Assembly (NCBI RefSeq): GCF_032302195.1
Contig: NZ_CP135275.1
Location: 5,400,001-5,464,000 of the forward strand
DNA from: Paenibacillus sp. MMS20-IR301
GTDB taxonomy: Bacteria; Bacillota; Bacilli; Paenibacillales; Paenibacillaceae
Length of the DNA stretch: 64,000 bases
Reading direction: 5' to 3'
Below the pieces are notes generated by a model. It did not search any database and was not told where the DNA came from. It saw only the letters and a list, made by a program, of their open reading frames with translations. The position numbers and the translations under genes were made by a program. Shown here in pieces: positions 37,724 to 46,184 of the stretch; position 1 is the first letter of the stretch; every line of letters starts with the position of its first letter.

Positions 37724-38467
37724 TCAGGCTCTGCGGTTTGCCTCTTTCTTGCGTTTACTGGAGCTGTAAATAATGGTCCCTACAAATACCGCAATCAGAA
37801 TTGCGAAGAACACCACATGCGGCAATTCGAAGCCGAATGCCCCGGCAAGCATTTTACCGGCAATCAGTGCAATGAGCAGGAATGCCGTCTGTTCCAGTTC
37901 AGGATATTTCGCAATCAGCTTGAGGAATACCTGTGCCACACCACGCATCATCAATACGCCGAGGATACCGCCCAGGAAGAGTACCCATACCTCTTCACTC
38001 AGACCGAAGGCAGCCACCACACTGTCAATACTGAACGCTACGTCCATTAGTTCAACCATTAGTACGGTCTTCCAGAAAGAAGCGCCTTTGTTCTTAACCT
38101 CGCCGTCTTCTCCGCCGCCCTTGAATAATCCTTTGTAAGCAATATAGAAGAGGTACAGCGCACCAAGAACCTTAACGAGTGTGAATTTGACCAGATAAGT
38201 ACCCAGACCGATCGCCAGGAATCTGAATAAGTAAGCCCCGATGATACCATAGAACAACGCTTTGCGCTGCTGCTCCTTCGGCAAGTGCTTAACCATAACT
38301 GCCAGCACCAGCGCATTATCTGCAGAGAGCAGGCCCTCCAGCAGAATCAGGCTCCCGATAATCCCCCAGCTGACAGGATCGGAGAGCGTTCCTACAACGT
38401 CACTCCATGAGAAGAAATGCCCATAATTCTCGCCGATGCTTCTAAAAAAATCACTGAACCAGTCCAT
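37724..38467 (-). CDS. terC: TerC family integral membrane protein
   Basis: A 247-aa protein with about seven hydrophobic helices. Two acidic in-membrane motifs define the family: LEGLLSADNALVLAVMV and VELMDVAFSIDSVVAAFG, carrying conserved acidic residues proposed to bind a metal ion. TerC relatives in B. subtilis (YceF, YkoY, MeeF/MeeY) act in manganese efflux or metallation of exported proteins. Here it follows the TerA-like gene by 27 bp. A role in metal handling for the Ter proteins is plausible inference. The B. subtilis ter-cluster counterpart is YceF. Confidence 0.93.
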   Translation of the reverse strand: MDWFSDFFRSIGENYGHFFSWSDVVGTLSDPVSWGIIGSLILLEGLLSADNALVLAVMVKHLPKEQQRKALFYGIIGAYLFRFLAIGLGTYLVKFTLVKVLGALYLFYIAYKGLFKGGGEDGEVKNKGASFWKTVLMVELMDVAFSIDSVVAAFGLSEEVWVLFLGGILGVLMMRGVAQVFLKLIAKYPELEQTAFLLIALIAGKMLAGAFGFELPHVVFFAILIAVFVGTIIYSSSKRKKEANRRA

Positions 38468-38494
38468 TCCACCTGCGCCTCCGGTATAATATAA

Positions 38495-39766
38495 TTATTT
38501 GCTTCCTGCTACCCAGCGCAGCCCCCAGCCGTAAGCCTCATCCAGCTCCCTGTGACCGCTGAAATATTGTACAAGACGTTCAATACTGAAGGTCTCATTA
38601 CCCACATTCGTGATCATCGCGATAGCGCATAAGCCTTTACGGTTGTTGTGCTCGTCCAGATTAACAACAATATCCGGTCCTCCATCCTGCTTCACGGTAA
38701 CTACCCCGTCCGCCTCAGACCAATTGGTAACTCCCTTATAAATAAAAGCAAAAACCAGAATCCGTTCAATCCGTGCAACCTTACTTCCGTTTATACGCAA
38801 ATTCTCGCCGGATGTTACGGAGCCTGTCCGGTCATCTCCATCGAGCATGACATAAGGCTCCTGCTGCAGGCTGCCGAACAAATTGCCGAGTGCCTGCACA
38901 ACCCCCTTGCTGCCGTCCTTCAATTCATACAGGCAGGCAAGATCCAGATCCACGCCGCCCTTATTGCGGCTGAACAGCCCGCCCTGCTTCTGATTCCAGT
39001 TGAGGTTAATCACCAGCTCTCCAAGACCGGAAGCAGATTTCTTCAGGTTGATGGAATCCCCCTGCTTCTTCAGCTCAATCTTCTTCAGATTGAGGTTCAG
39101 CGGCGGTGCTGACGGTTCAGCCGGCTTTGGCGGCGGAGGCACCTGAAGCGGCGGACGCTGCGGCGGCGCCGGGGGCTTCACCGGCTCCGGCGGAGGCGGC
39201 GGTGCCGGCTCGTCCTCCACCTCAATGCCATAATTGCCGCACAGTGCTTTGAGTCCGCCTGAGAAGCCAGCGACAATTGCACTGAATTTCCACTCACCGC
39301 CATATCTATATAATTCTCCTACCACAACAGCTGTTTCCACAGAGAAATGATTTCCCAGGTTACACCGCAGAAGCTCCGCTCCCGTAGCCTGATCCAGAAT
39401 CCGGCACTCTGCGTCACTCATTTGTCCGAACATCTGCTTGCGGTTCTCACCATCATACAAGGTAAGGCTAAAGGCAATTTTCGCTATATGAGCTGGAATC
39501 TTATCAAGCTGGACCTCAAACTGCTTCTGCCCGCCCGAAGCGGCCCCAGGTACATCCTTGTACCTGAAATACGGCGTAGACGGATTATTATAAAAGATCA
39601 GATCGTCGTCACTTTTCACTTTGCCTTCTGCTCCAAGCAGAAATGCCGAAGCATCAATATCCATGGAGGACGGTGCTTTCCACCTGACATCCACAATGAT
39701 GCTGCGGACTCCCGGATTTCCTTTGGTCAGATCTGCCTTCTGCCCCTTAATCACTTCTGTACTCAT
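38495..39766 (-). CDS. TerA-like protein: TerD domain, Pro-rich linker, TerA-type domain
   Basis: A 423-aa soluble protein. The first ~180 residues are a TerD domain starting VIKGQKADLTKGNPGV. A Pro-rich linker (about 183-225) leads to a second domain of TerA type (QKQGGLFSRNKGGVDLDLAC, VMLDGDDRTGS, GLRWVAGSK). In the N-terminal domain the acidic loop that binds calcium in TerD ([13 protein letters not shown] in its neighbours) is replaced by a non-acidic stretch (YKDVPGAASGGQ), so this copy probably lacks that site. ATG at 39766 has AAAGGTG upstream; the frame is open to 39964, but that extra part contains a terminator and is not family-like. Confidence 0.86.
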   Translation of the reverse strand: MSTEVIKGQKADLTKGNPGVRSIIVDVRWKAPSSMDIDASAFLLGAEGKVKSDDDLIFYNNPSTPYFRYKDVPGAASGGQKQFEVQLDKIPAHIAKIAFSLTLYDGENRKQMFGQMSDAECRILDQATGAELLRCNLGNHFSVETAVVVGELYRYGGEWKFSAIVAGFSGGLKALCGNYGIEVEDEPAPPPPPEPVKPPAPPQRPPLQVPPPPKPAEPSAPPLNLNLKKIELKKQGDSINLKKSASGLGELVINLNWNQKQGGLFSRNKGGVDLDLACLYELKDGSKGVVQALGNLFGSLQQEPYVMLDGDDRTGSVTSGENLRINGSKVARIERILVFAFIYKGVTNWSEADGVVTVKQDGGPDIVVNLDEHNNRKGLCAIAMITNVGNETFSIERLVQYFSGHRELDEAYGWGLRWVAGSK

Positions 39767-39812
39767 TCTTACGCCACCTTTATTCATGGATAAGAGCGAA
39801 TCTACAAAACAA

Positions 39813-39872
39813 CCCCACAAAGTGGGGCTATGCTTAGCTTTTAAAAAGGGCAGGATCGTTAATGATCCCGCC
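39813..39872 (-). terminator. Two hairpins within the Ter operon, likely partial terminators
   Basis: Between terD (third copy) and the TerA-like gene. On minus the first is GGCGGGATC/GATCCTGCC (39849-39872) followed by TTTTT; the second is CCCCAC-TTT-GTGGGG (39813-39827) followed by TTGTTTTG. Genes downstream continue on the same strand, so read-through seems needed, and the pair may set expression of terB/terD above that of the rest. Confidence 0.65.
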
Positions 39873-39882
39873 TTTGAAGCTG

Positions 39883-40464
39883 TTATTGTGCATCCAGTCC
39901 GTAATTCTTGCAAAGAGCGCTTAGCCCGCCGGCAAATCCGCTGCCGATCGCCTGGAATTTCCAATCCGCCCCGTGGCGGTAGAATTCACAGAAGACAACG
40001 GCTGTCTCGGTGGAGAAATCCTCACCCAGGTCAAACCGCAGAACTTCGCGGTCACTGGCTGCATCAACAACCCGAACAAACGCATTGGATACCTGTCCGA
40101 AATTCTGAACCCGAGCTTCATAATCATAGATGGTTACTGTAATCCCGATGCGCTGGATATTGGCCGGCACCAGGCTGAAATCTACGATGATCTGCTCATC
40201 GTCCCCGTCCCCTTCACCCGTACGGTTATCGCCTGTATGGGTTACGGAGCCTTTGCCGCCGCTTGGGTTGTTATAGAATACAAAGTCATCTTCGCCTTTA
40301 GCCTTGCCGTCCTCATGCAGCAGAAATGCTGAAGCATCGAGGTCGAAATCCTTGCCGCCGCTATACTTGTTTGTATCCCAGCCAAGTCCTACTACTACCT
40401 TCGTCAGGCCCGGATTGGTCTTGGTAAGATCAATCCGCTGCCCTTTGGAAAGACTGATTGTCAC
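39883..40464 (-). CDS. terD: TerD family calcium-binding stress protein
   Basis: A 193-aa protein, a single TerD (CABP1-type) domain. It begins with the family hallmark [18 protein letters not shown] and keeps the acidic loop [14 protein letters not shown] and the late block [15 protein letters not shown]. TerD folds bind two calcium ions. GTG at 40464 with AAGG nine bases upstream gives an N-terminus equal to the neighbouring copy; a TTG at 40470 is too close to the site. Third of three tandem terD genes; B. subtilis has the same arrangement (YceC, YceD, YceE). Confidence 0.92.
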   Translation of the reverse strand: MTISLSKGQRIDLTKTNPGLTKVVVGLGWDTNKYSGGKDFDLDASAFLLHEDGKAKGEDDFVFYNNPSGGKGSVTHTGDNRTGEGDGDDEQIIVDFSLVPANIQRIGITVTIYDYEARVQNFGQVSNAFVRVVDAASDREVLRFDLGEDFSTETAVVFCEFYRHGADWKFQAIGSGFAGGLSALCKNYGLDAQ

Positions 40465-40513
40465 TGGCAAATACCTTCTTTCCTATAAGTAATAATCCAA
40501 GAGTAATCCAGGC

Positions 40514-41089
40514 TTATTGCAGGCCGTAATCGCGTGTCAGACCGGAAAGGCCGTCCTTGTAGCCGCTGCCGATGGCATTGAACTTCCATTCTGCACCATT
40601 ACGGTACAATTCGCCGACCACTACGCCTGTTTCAACGGAGAAATCTTCACCGAGGTCAAAGCGGATGAGTTCCTCGTTGTTTGCATCATTTACGATACGC
40701 ACGTATGAGCGGGAGACTTGTCCAAAGTTCTGGCTTCTGGATTCAGCTTCATAGATTGTAATGGTAAAGGCAATCTTGTCCACATCTGCCGGAATGTTCA
40801 GCAGATCTACCTGAACCTGCTCATCGTCCCCGTCACCTTCACCTGTACGGTTATCGCCGGTGTGAACAACTGAAGCATTCTCATTCTGCTTATTGTTGAA
40901 GAAGATGAAGTTCGATTCTTTATCCACCTTGCCGCTGGCATTAGTCAAGAATACAGACACGTCAAGGTCGAAATCCTTGCCGCCGTCATATTTATTCGTA
41001 TCCCATCCGAGGCCGACAGTGATTTTGGACAAGCCCGGATTAGTTTTGGTCAAATCGATTTTTTGCCCTTTGGATAAGTTAATAGCCAT
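40514..41089 (-). CDS. terD: TerD family calcium-binding stress protein
   Basis: A 191-aa single TerD domain. N-terminus [20 protein letters not shown], acidic loop [15 protein letters not shown]-terminal block [15 protein letters not shown]. It is very close to the next gene (49 bp apart), so the two probably arose by tandem duplication. ATG at 41089 follows AGAGGG. Second terD of the operon. Confidence 0.93.
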   Translation of the reverse strand: MAINLSKGQKIDLTKTNPGLSKITVGLGWDTNKYDGGKDFDLDVSVFLTNASGKVDKESNFIFFNNKQNENASVVHTGDNRTGEGDGDDEQVQVDLLNIPADVDKIAFTITIYEAESRSQNFGQVSRSYVRIVNDANNEELIRFDLGEDFSVETGVVVGELYRNGAEWKFNAIGSGYKDGLSGLTRDYGLQ

Positions 41090-41118
41090 GAATAGAACCC
41101 TCTTTTCTCAAATTGGAA

Positions 41119-41715
41119 TTAGATGTACCGTTCTGCCAGCTGATTAATATGTGCCGCGTGAGCGCCTTCACCGATGGCTGCAAATTTCCATTCTGTACCG
41201 TGGCGGTACAGCTCGCCGCAGATCAGTGCCGTGAAGCCTGTGTAATTGTCTGTCAGATTGAACTTAACCAGTTCACTGTTTCCGGAAGCATTGATAATCC
41301 GGATATACGCCGATTTAATCATCCCGAAATCCTGCTTGCGGTTCACCGCATCATAAATGTTGACTACAACCAGCACTTTATGGACATCGGCAGGAATCGA
41401 CTTCAGATTTACCATGATCTGCTCGTCGTCCCCTTCTCCTTCGCCTGTCAGGTTATCTCCCGAGTGAACTACGGAGTTGTTCGCATTCTGTTTGTTGTGG
41501 AAGCAGACAAGATTCAGCTTATTGGTCAGCTTGCCATTCTCGCTCAGCAGCAGCGCTGAGGCATCACAGTCGATATTCGCCTGTTTCTTGATCCCAAAGA
41601 AGCCTCTTGCCGGTTCAGCCGGGTCCCAGCCCAGTCCTACAATTACGTTAGACAGTCCGGCATTTCCTTTGGTTAAATCGATCTTCTGACCTTTTACCAG
41701 ATTAATTCCAGCCAA
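41119..41715 (-). CDS. terD: TerD family protein, more diverged copy
   Basis: A 198-aa TerD domain. N-terminus [18 protein letters not shown] and acidic loop GDNLTGEGEGDDEQ are kept. It has an insertion after GLGWDP (AEPARGFFGIKKQANID) and a different C-terminus (GEGAHAAHINQLAERYI), closer to the B. subtilis YceC/TerX subgroup than to the two other copies. TTG start at 41715 with GGAGGT eight bases upstream. First terD, 29 bp before the next copy. Confidence 0.9.
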   Translation of the reverse strand: MAGINLVKGQKIDLTKGNAGLSNVIVGLGWDPAEPARGFFGIKKQANIDCDASALLLSENGKLTNKLNLVCFHNKQNANNSVVHSGDNLTGEGEGDDEQIMVNLKSIPADVHKVLVVVNIYDAVNRKQDFGMIKSAYIRIINASGNSELVKFNLTDNYTGFTALICGELYRHGTEWKFAAIGEGAHAAHINQLAERYI

Positions 41716-41826
41716 CTTTACGTACCTCCGTTTCCGAGTAGATATCAGCTTGCGGGTGTTCTAACAGTGATACGATGGATAGGCAGCCTAAGTTTCATCC
41801 AATTCCCGGATGTCTTAGCGCTGCAG

Positions 41827-42273
41827 CTACAGGCTGAATTCGCTTGGGCTCAGTCCGAGCACGCTGCAGATATTCCGCACAACCGTTTTCTCATGCTCAT
41901 CGAAGTCACCGTCAGCCGCACCAATCGCGGAGCATACGCCTACAATTACACGGCCGACCTCCGGCTTGCCGCTGAATTTAGCAATGGCTTTGAGCGCTTC
42001 CTGCTTACCGATCTCCGGAGAGAATTCGAAGTTGTTCACATAGAAATTGAACTGGTTGATGACATCTCTCATGTCAAACACCTTCAGCTCATTGCTCAGG
42101 TTCATATATCCGGCCATTTTGTTCTTCTCTGAATCCTCAATCTTGCCGTCAGCAGCAGCCACAAGCGCACAGCCTGCAACTACCGCGTTCATAAAGTCTT
42201 TATTTTTGAATTTCTTAACCTGATCCGTCAGTCCGTTTTTTGTCGTATTCAGCCAATTTTTGAATGTGCTCAT
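41827..42273 (-). CDS. terB: TerB family protein
   Basis: A 148-aa all-helical acidic protein. Two pseudo-repeats carry ALVAAADGKIEDSE and SAIGAADGDFDEHE, the acidic segments typical of TerB, thought to bind metal. TerB-family proteins in Ter systems are viewed as cytoplasmic sensors or membrane-linked scaffolds. It is the first gene of the operon, with a leader of about 100-150 nt upstream and 111 bp before the first terD. I could not assign a promoter with confidence. Confidence 0.9.
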   Translation of the reverse strand: MSTFKNWLNTTKNGLTDQVKKFKNKDFMNAVVAGCALVAAADGKIEDSEKNKMAGYMNLSNELKVFDMRDVINQFNFYVNNFEFSPEIGKQEALKAIAKFSGKPEVGRVIVGVCSAIGAADGDFDEHEKTVVRNICSVLGLSPSEFSL

Positions 42274-42423
42274 CGTATTCTCCTTCTATCATATGTTGTA
42301 AAGAAAGATATCCCCGAGCCTCCTCTCCGCCATTTCGGGCAGATATTCACTGTTTGTCGATTGCCTAATTCTTACTTCTCTAATATAACCGATTAAATAA
42401 CAATATTCTACTTTGACAAAATC

Positions 42424-43155
42424 TCACAGCACCTTCGACAGGAACTCCTGTGTGCGTTCATGTGACGGATTTCCGAACAGCTGCTCAGGCTCGCCCTGCT
42501 CGACCACCACTCCCTGCTCCATAAAGAGAACACGGTCCCCTACTTCACGGGCGAAGCCCATCTCATGCGTAACCACAACCATCGTCATGCCTTCGCGGGC
42601 CAAATCCTTCATAACTGCCAGCACCTCACCCACCATCTCGGGGTCCAGCGCAGAGGTCGGCTCATCGAAGAGCATAATCTTCGGCTCCATCGCCAGCGCC
42701 CGGGCAATCGCCACACGCTGGGCCTGACCGCCGGACAGCGATGCCGGGTACATCTCGGCCTTCTCGCTGAGCCCCACCTTCTGCAGCAGTTCCAGCGCTT
42801 TTTGGCGGGCTTTGTCGACTGGCCATTTGCGGACCTGGACCGGGGCCAGCATGATGTTCTCAATCACTTTTTTATGCGGGAACAGATTGAACTGCTGGAA
42901 CACCATGCCCACTTCAGTGCGGATATCATTAATCCTTGTGCTCTTCGCCATCAAGGAAGTGCCTTCAATAAGAATGTCGCCCTCCTGCGGCTGCTCCAGC
43001 AGATTGAGGCAGCGCAGAAAGGTCGATTTGCCCGAACCGGAAGGTCCGATGACCACCACGACCTCCTGGCTGTGGATATCCACGTTAATATCGGTCAGCA
43101 CCTTATGGGCACCGAACGATTTATGCAGATGTTTGACTGAGATAATAGGCTCCAT
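42424..43155 (-). CDS. Polar amino acid ABC transporter, ATP-binding protein
   Basis: A 243-aa ATPase. Walker [11 protein letters not shown]-loop [10 protein letters not shown], signature [15 protein letters not shown], Walker [15 protein letters not shown] and the switch histidine in VVTHEMGFA are intact. It belongs to the GlnQ/HisP/TcyN group. It lies 5 bp after the permease gene and forms a complete importer with the next two genes. Confidence 0.95.
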   Translation of the reverse strand: MEPIISVKHLHKSFGAHKVLTDINVDIHSQEVVVVIGPSGSGKSTFLRCLNLLEQPQEGDILIEGTSLMAKSTRINDIRTEVGMVFQQFNLFPHKKVIENIMLAPVQVRKWPVDKARQKALELLQKVGLSEKAEMYPASLSGGQAQRVAIARALAMEPKIMLFDEPTSALDPEMVGEVLAVMKDLAREGMTMVVVTHEMGFAREVGDRVLFMEQGVVVEQGEPEQLFGNPSHERTQEFLSKVL

Positions 43156-43160
43156 AAGGG

Positions 43161-43808
43161 TTACACCTTCCGTTCAATATAATTAAGCAGCTTGCTCAGG
43201 GAATAGGTCAGGATAAAATAGATCAGTGCAGCGGTCAGATAAGGCTCCCAGATCCGCAGATACTGCCCCTTCATCGTGTTGCTCCAATACATAATTTCGG
43301 GGGCGGCAATCAGCGCCAGCAGCGAGGAATCCTTAACAAGGACGATGAATTCATTCCCGAACGCCGGAACCATCCGTTTAATTGCCTGGGGCAGAATAAT
43401 AAACCGCATGGCCTGCCATCTGGTCATACCGAGCGATAAGGCAGCCTCCCGCTGTCCCGGGTCAATGGACTGGATTCCGGCGCGGAAGATCTCAGCGGAA
43501 TAGGCTGCGGAATTGAGTGATAATGCTACGAATGCGCTCATCAGCGCATAGGTTTTTCCATAGAACAAAGGAATCAGGCCGAAATGAACAATCAGAATCT
43601 GCACATATAGCGGTGTTCCGCGGAAGATGTTGATATACGCATGAAACGGCCAGCGGAAATACCATCTGGGCGCCATTTTACCGAAACCGATAACCAGGCC
43701 CAGAATGGAGCCGCATAGAATGGAAACAAGTGATACACCTATAGTAAACAGCGTTCCCTTAAGCAAAACCGGCAAATAATGAACAATGATGTCAAATCTG
43801 AAATCCAT
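43161..43808 (-). CDS. Polar amino acid ABC transporter, permease
   Basis: A 215-aa HisM/GlnP-type permease with about five membrane helices and the ATPase-contact EAA loop, [32 protein letters not shown] is a family mark. ATG at 43808 (MDFRFD) has AGAAGGGAAG upstream; the longer frame to 43889 would add a charged tail and overlap an intergenic hairpin. It probably acts as a homodimer because no second permease is present. Confidence 0.93.
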   Translation of the reverse strand: MDFRFDIIVHYLPVLLKGTLFTIGVSLVSILCGSILGLVIGFGKMAPRWYFRWPFHAYINIFRGTPLYVQILIVHFGLIPLFYGKTYALMSAFVALSLNSAAYSAEIFRAGIQSIDPGQREAALSLGMTRWQAMRFIILPQAIKRMVPAFGNEFIVLVKDSSLLALIAAPEIMYWSNTMKGQYLRIWEPYLTAALIYFILTYSLSKLLNYIERKV

Positions 43809-43863
43809 AGAACTCTTCCCTTCTCTTCTGCTTATAGCTTTCTCTATCTTTCTTATGTGTTTC

Positions 43864-43903
43864 AAAAAAAGAAGCATGCGCAATAGCAATCATTACGCAT
43901 GCT
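43864..43903 (-). terminator. Hairpin between binding protein and permease genes
   Basis: On minus, AAGCATGCG pairs with CGCATGCTT (arms 43895-43903 and 43872-43880), followed by CTTTTTTT. This is a good intrinsic terminator inside an ABC operon and would make the binding protein more abundant than the membrane part, as is common. Confidence 0.78.
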
Positions 43904-43923
43904 TAATTGTTGCTCCACTCCGC

Positions 43924-44739
43924 TTACTCTGCGTTCAGCAGTACCTGTGTGTCCGGCTCCTCGCCGAACCATTCCTTATAGATTTTGGCATATTCGCCGT
44001 TCTCAATGATGGTCTTGATCGCCGGATCAAGCTTAGCCTTCCACTCGCTGCCCTTAGGGTAGAGGATGCCGTAATACTCGGAACCGAAATTCTCCTTGTC
44101 GATAATACCCGTCAGCTTCTCATTCGGATTGTTCTTGATATATTCATTCACAATTGCGATATCCGCAACCACCGCATCCGCACCGCCGCCGTTCAGCTCC
44201 ATCAGCGCTACCGCATTGCTGTCGAACCGCTTCAGATTGCCGTTGTCGATTCCCATAATGCCGCTCATCAGATCATCCGCAGTAGTTGCTGCCTGAACGG
44301 CAACCTTCTTATCCTTCAAATCCAGAGCAGACTTAATATCGCTGCCTTCCTTAACCATAATCATGTTGGTGGATTCGAAATAAGGGATGGAATAGTCATA
44401 AGTTTCCTTGCGTTCATCTGTAATGGATACCGAAGAGATGCCGGCCTGGTACTCCGTCCCCTGCTGCACACTGGTCAGCATCGTATCCCAGCCTGTGTTC
44501 GTCACAGTGTAATCAATACCTGCTTCCTTCATAACCGCCTTGATGAAATCAATATCAAAGCCCTTGATGGTATCCGTATCCATATACTCCATAGGCGCAT
44601 AGCTCGCATCGCTGGCGAACTTGATCACTTCTCCCGATGCTTCGCCGCTTCCAGCGTTATTATCCGAACCGCAGCCGGCTATTGCCAGCACTAAAAATGC
44701 TACTATACCTGACATCACCCATTTTTTTCTGATTCCCAT
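43924..44739 (-). CDS. Polar amino acid ABC transporter, substrate-binding lipoprotein
   Basis: A 271-aa lipoprotein with lipobox LAIAGC (lipidated C23) and an SBP_bac_3 fold: VIKFASDASYAPMEYMD, IKGFDIDFIKAVMKEAG and DLKDKKVAVQAATTADDLM. The ligand is a polar amino acid; arginine or a relative is possible given the agmatine genes upstream, but this is guesswork. ATG at 44739 follows GGGGGGATTGG. First gene of the transporter operon, with a clear promoter. Confidence 0.93.
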   Translation of the reverse strand: MGIRKKWVMSGIVAFLVLAIAGCGSDNNAGSGEASGEVIKFASDASYAPMEYMDTDTIKGFDIDFIKAVMKEAGIDYTVTNTGWDTMLTSVQQGTEYQAGISSVSITDERKETYDYSIPYFESTNMIMVKEGSDIKSALDLKDKKVAVQAATTADDLMSGIMGIDNGNLKRFDSNAVALMELNGGGADAVVADIAIVNEYIKNNPNEKLTGIIDKENFGSEYYGILYPKGSEWKAKLDPAIKTIIENGEYAKIYKEWFGEEPDTQVLLNAE

Positions 44740-44779
44740 GTTCCAATCCCCCCACTTATTTGTAAAATAACTTAAAGAG

Positions 44780-44808
44780 ATTTTAACAGATTAAAGCGAT
44801 GGTGACAA
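44780..44808 (-). promoter_or_regulatory. Sigma-A promoter of the amino acid transporter operon
   Basis: On minus, -35 TTGTCA (44803-44808) and -10 TAAAAT (44780-44785) are separated by exactly 17 bp, about 40 bp before the ATG. Confidence 0.75.
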
Positions 44809-44904
44809 TTAACTTTTCCTCAATATGTTATGTAACTTCACATGTTATCAATGTATTGTAACATTTCCTGCGGTTATATTTAGGATACTTTGAATTTTAT
44901 CCGC

Positions 44905-44963
44905 AAAAAAACAGCCGGAGTGCCGCCGGAGGAGCCTCATCTCCCACGGCAGCCTTCCGGCTG
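44905..44963 (-). terminator. Terminator of aguB
   Basis: On minus, CAGCCGGA (44956-44963) pairs with TCCGGCTG (44912-44919) around an inner GC-rich hairpin and is followed by seven T. Confidence 0.85.
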
Positions 44964-44996
44964 CTTAATTAGTATCGTTATTCGATTAGATGGGGC

Positions 44997-45872
44997 TCAG
45001 AACGTCAGATCCCCGTCATATGAAGCAATCAGCCGGTACAGCTCCGGACGGCGGTCGCGGAAGATTCCCCACTCGATCCGTCCCACCTCAAGGGCATCGA
45101 GATCGAATTCGCTGACCAGCACAGTCTGCTCATCACGCCCCGCTTCGGCAACTTTGTTGCCCTGCGGGCCGGCAATGAACGAAGAGCCGTAGAAGTTAAT
45201 GCTGGAATCCTCATCCAGCTCCTCGCCAATCCGGTTGGAAGCCACGACAGGAATCAGGTTAGCGGCCGCATGCCCCAGCATGCAGGTCTGCCAGTGATCC
45301 TTGGAGTCGATCGATCCGTCCTGCGGCTCTGAACCGATGGCAGTCGGATAGAACAGAATTTCAGCGCCCATCAGGCTCATTACCCGCGCGGCTTCCGGAT
45401 ACCACTGATCCCAGCAGATGCCGACGCCGATTTTGGCATAACGGGTATTCCACACCTTGAAGCCGGTATCCCCCGGATTGAAGTAGAATTTCTCTTCATA
45501 GCCAGGGCCGTCCGGAATGTGGCTCTTGCGGTACTTACCGAGCACTGTTCCGTCAGCATCAATTACCGCCAGCGAGTTGTAACGCGCATAATTCTTCTTC
45601 TCATAAAAGCTGATCGGCAGCACGACTTCCAGTTCCTTCGCAATAGCCTTGAAATGGTTCACCGCCTTATTCTGCTCAAGCTCTGTGGCATAGGCGTAAT
45701 AATCGGACTTCTCCTTCTGGCAGAAATAAGGTGTCTCAAACAGCTCCTGCAGCAGAATAATCTGCGCGCCTTGGGCTGCTGCCTCTCTTACCAGCATCTC
45801 CGCCTTGCGGATATTCTCATCTATATCGCCGGAACAGCTCATCTGTGTTGCGGCTACTTTTACTAATCTCAA
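44997..45872 (-). CDS. aguB: N-carbamoylputrescine amidase
   Basis: A 291-aa nitrilase-superfamily enzyme that hydrolyses N-carbamoylputrescine to putrescine, CO2 and ammonia. The catalytic triad is visible: Glu in LLQELFETPYF, Lys in GKYRKSHIPDGPGY and Cys in GVGICWDQWYPEAAR. The start is TTG at 45872 (MRLVKVAATQM) with GGAGG upstream; a longer frame to 45986 runs through non-family sequence. It pairs with aguA 310 bp upstream on the same strand. The spacer holds a repeat cluster. Confidence 0.94.
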   Translation of the reverse strand: MRLVKVAATQMSCSGDIDENIRKAEMLVREAAAQGAQIILLQELFETPYFCQKEKSDYYAYATELEQNKAVNHFKAIAKELEVVLPISFYEKKNYARYNSLAVIDADGTVLGKYRKSHIPDGPGYEEKFYFNPGDTGFKVWNTRYAKIGVGICWDQWYPEAARVMSLMGAEILFYPTAIGSEPQDGSIDSKDHWQTCMLGHAAANLIPVVASNRIGEELDEDSSINFYGSSFIAGPQGNKVAEAGRDEQTVLVSEFDLDALEVGRIEWGIFRDRRPELYRLIASYDGDLTF

Positions 45873-45952
45873 TAGTCTACCTCCTAAAAGTGTTATGTGC
45901 CCAGCCTGCGGATTTGCTTCGAATAGAATACTCAGCGGAAGCCCCGGGCAAT

Positions 45953-45977
45953 AGTTGGATTTATAGCACTTAATTCG
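45953..45977. repeat. Interspersed repeat, copy 1
   Basis: agttggatttatagcact followed by taattcg. Copy 2 at 46005-46029 differs at one base. An inverted, more diverged copy follows at 46063-46085. Confidence 0.75.
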
Positions 45978-46004
45978 CCCATCCAACCTTATATACCTGA
46001 TAAC

Positions 46005-46029
46005 AGTTGGATTTATGGCACTTAATTCG
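46005..46029. repeat. Interspersed repeat, copy 2
   Basis: agttggatttatggcact followed by taattcg, 52 bp from copy 1. With the inverted copy downstream it could form a long imperfect hairpin. Confidence 0.75.
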
Positions 46030-46062
46030 GCCCGTATCCTTACGTTCGGCAGATTTAAGTAA

Positions 46063-46085
46063 AATTAAGTGTCGTTTATCCAATT
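46063..46085. repeat. Interspersed repeat, inverted copy
   Basis: The complement reads aattggataaacgacact followed by taatt, which matches copies 1 and 2 apart from a few bases in the middle. The rest of the 312-bp spacer between aguA and aguB holds no gene. Confidence 0.65.
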
Positions 46086-46184
46086 AAATCCCTATATATC
46101 TGCATTTCCCCATTAATAGATGCCTTTTTCCCACTTATTTATACTTCTGCTAGCCACGGGCATCTGCCGGGTGTATTCTACGCG

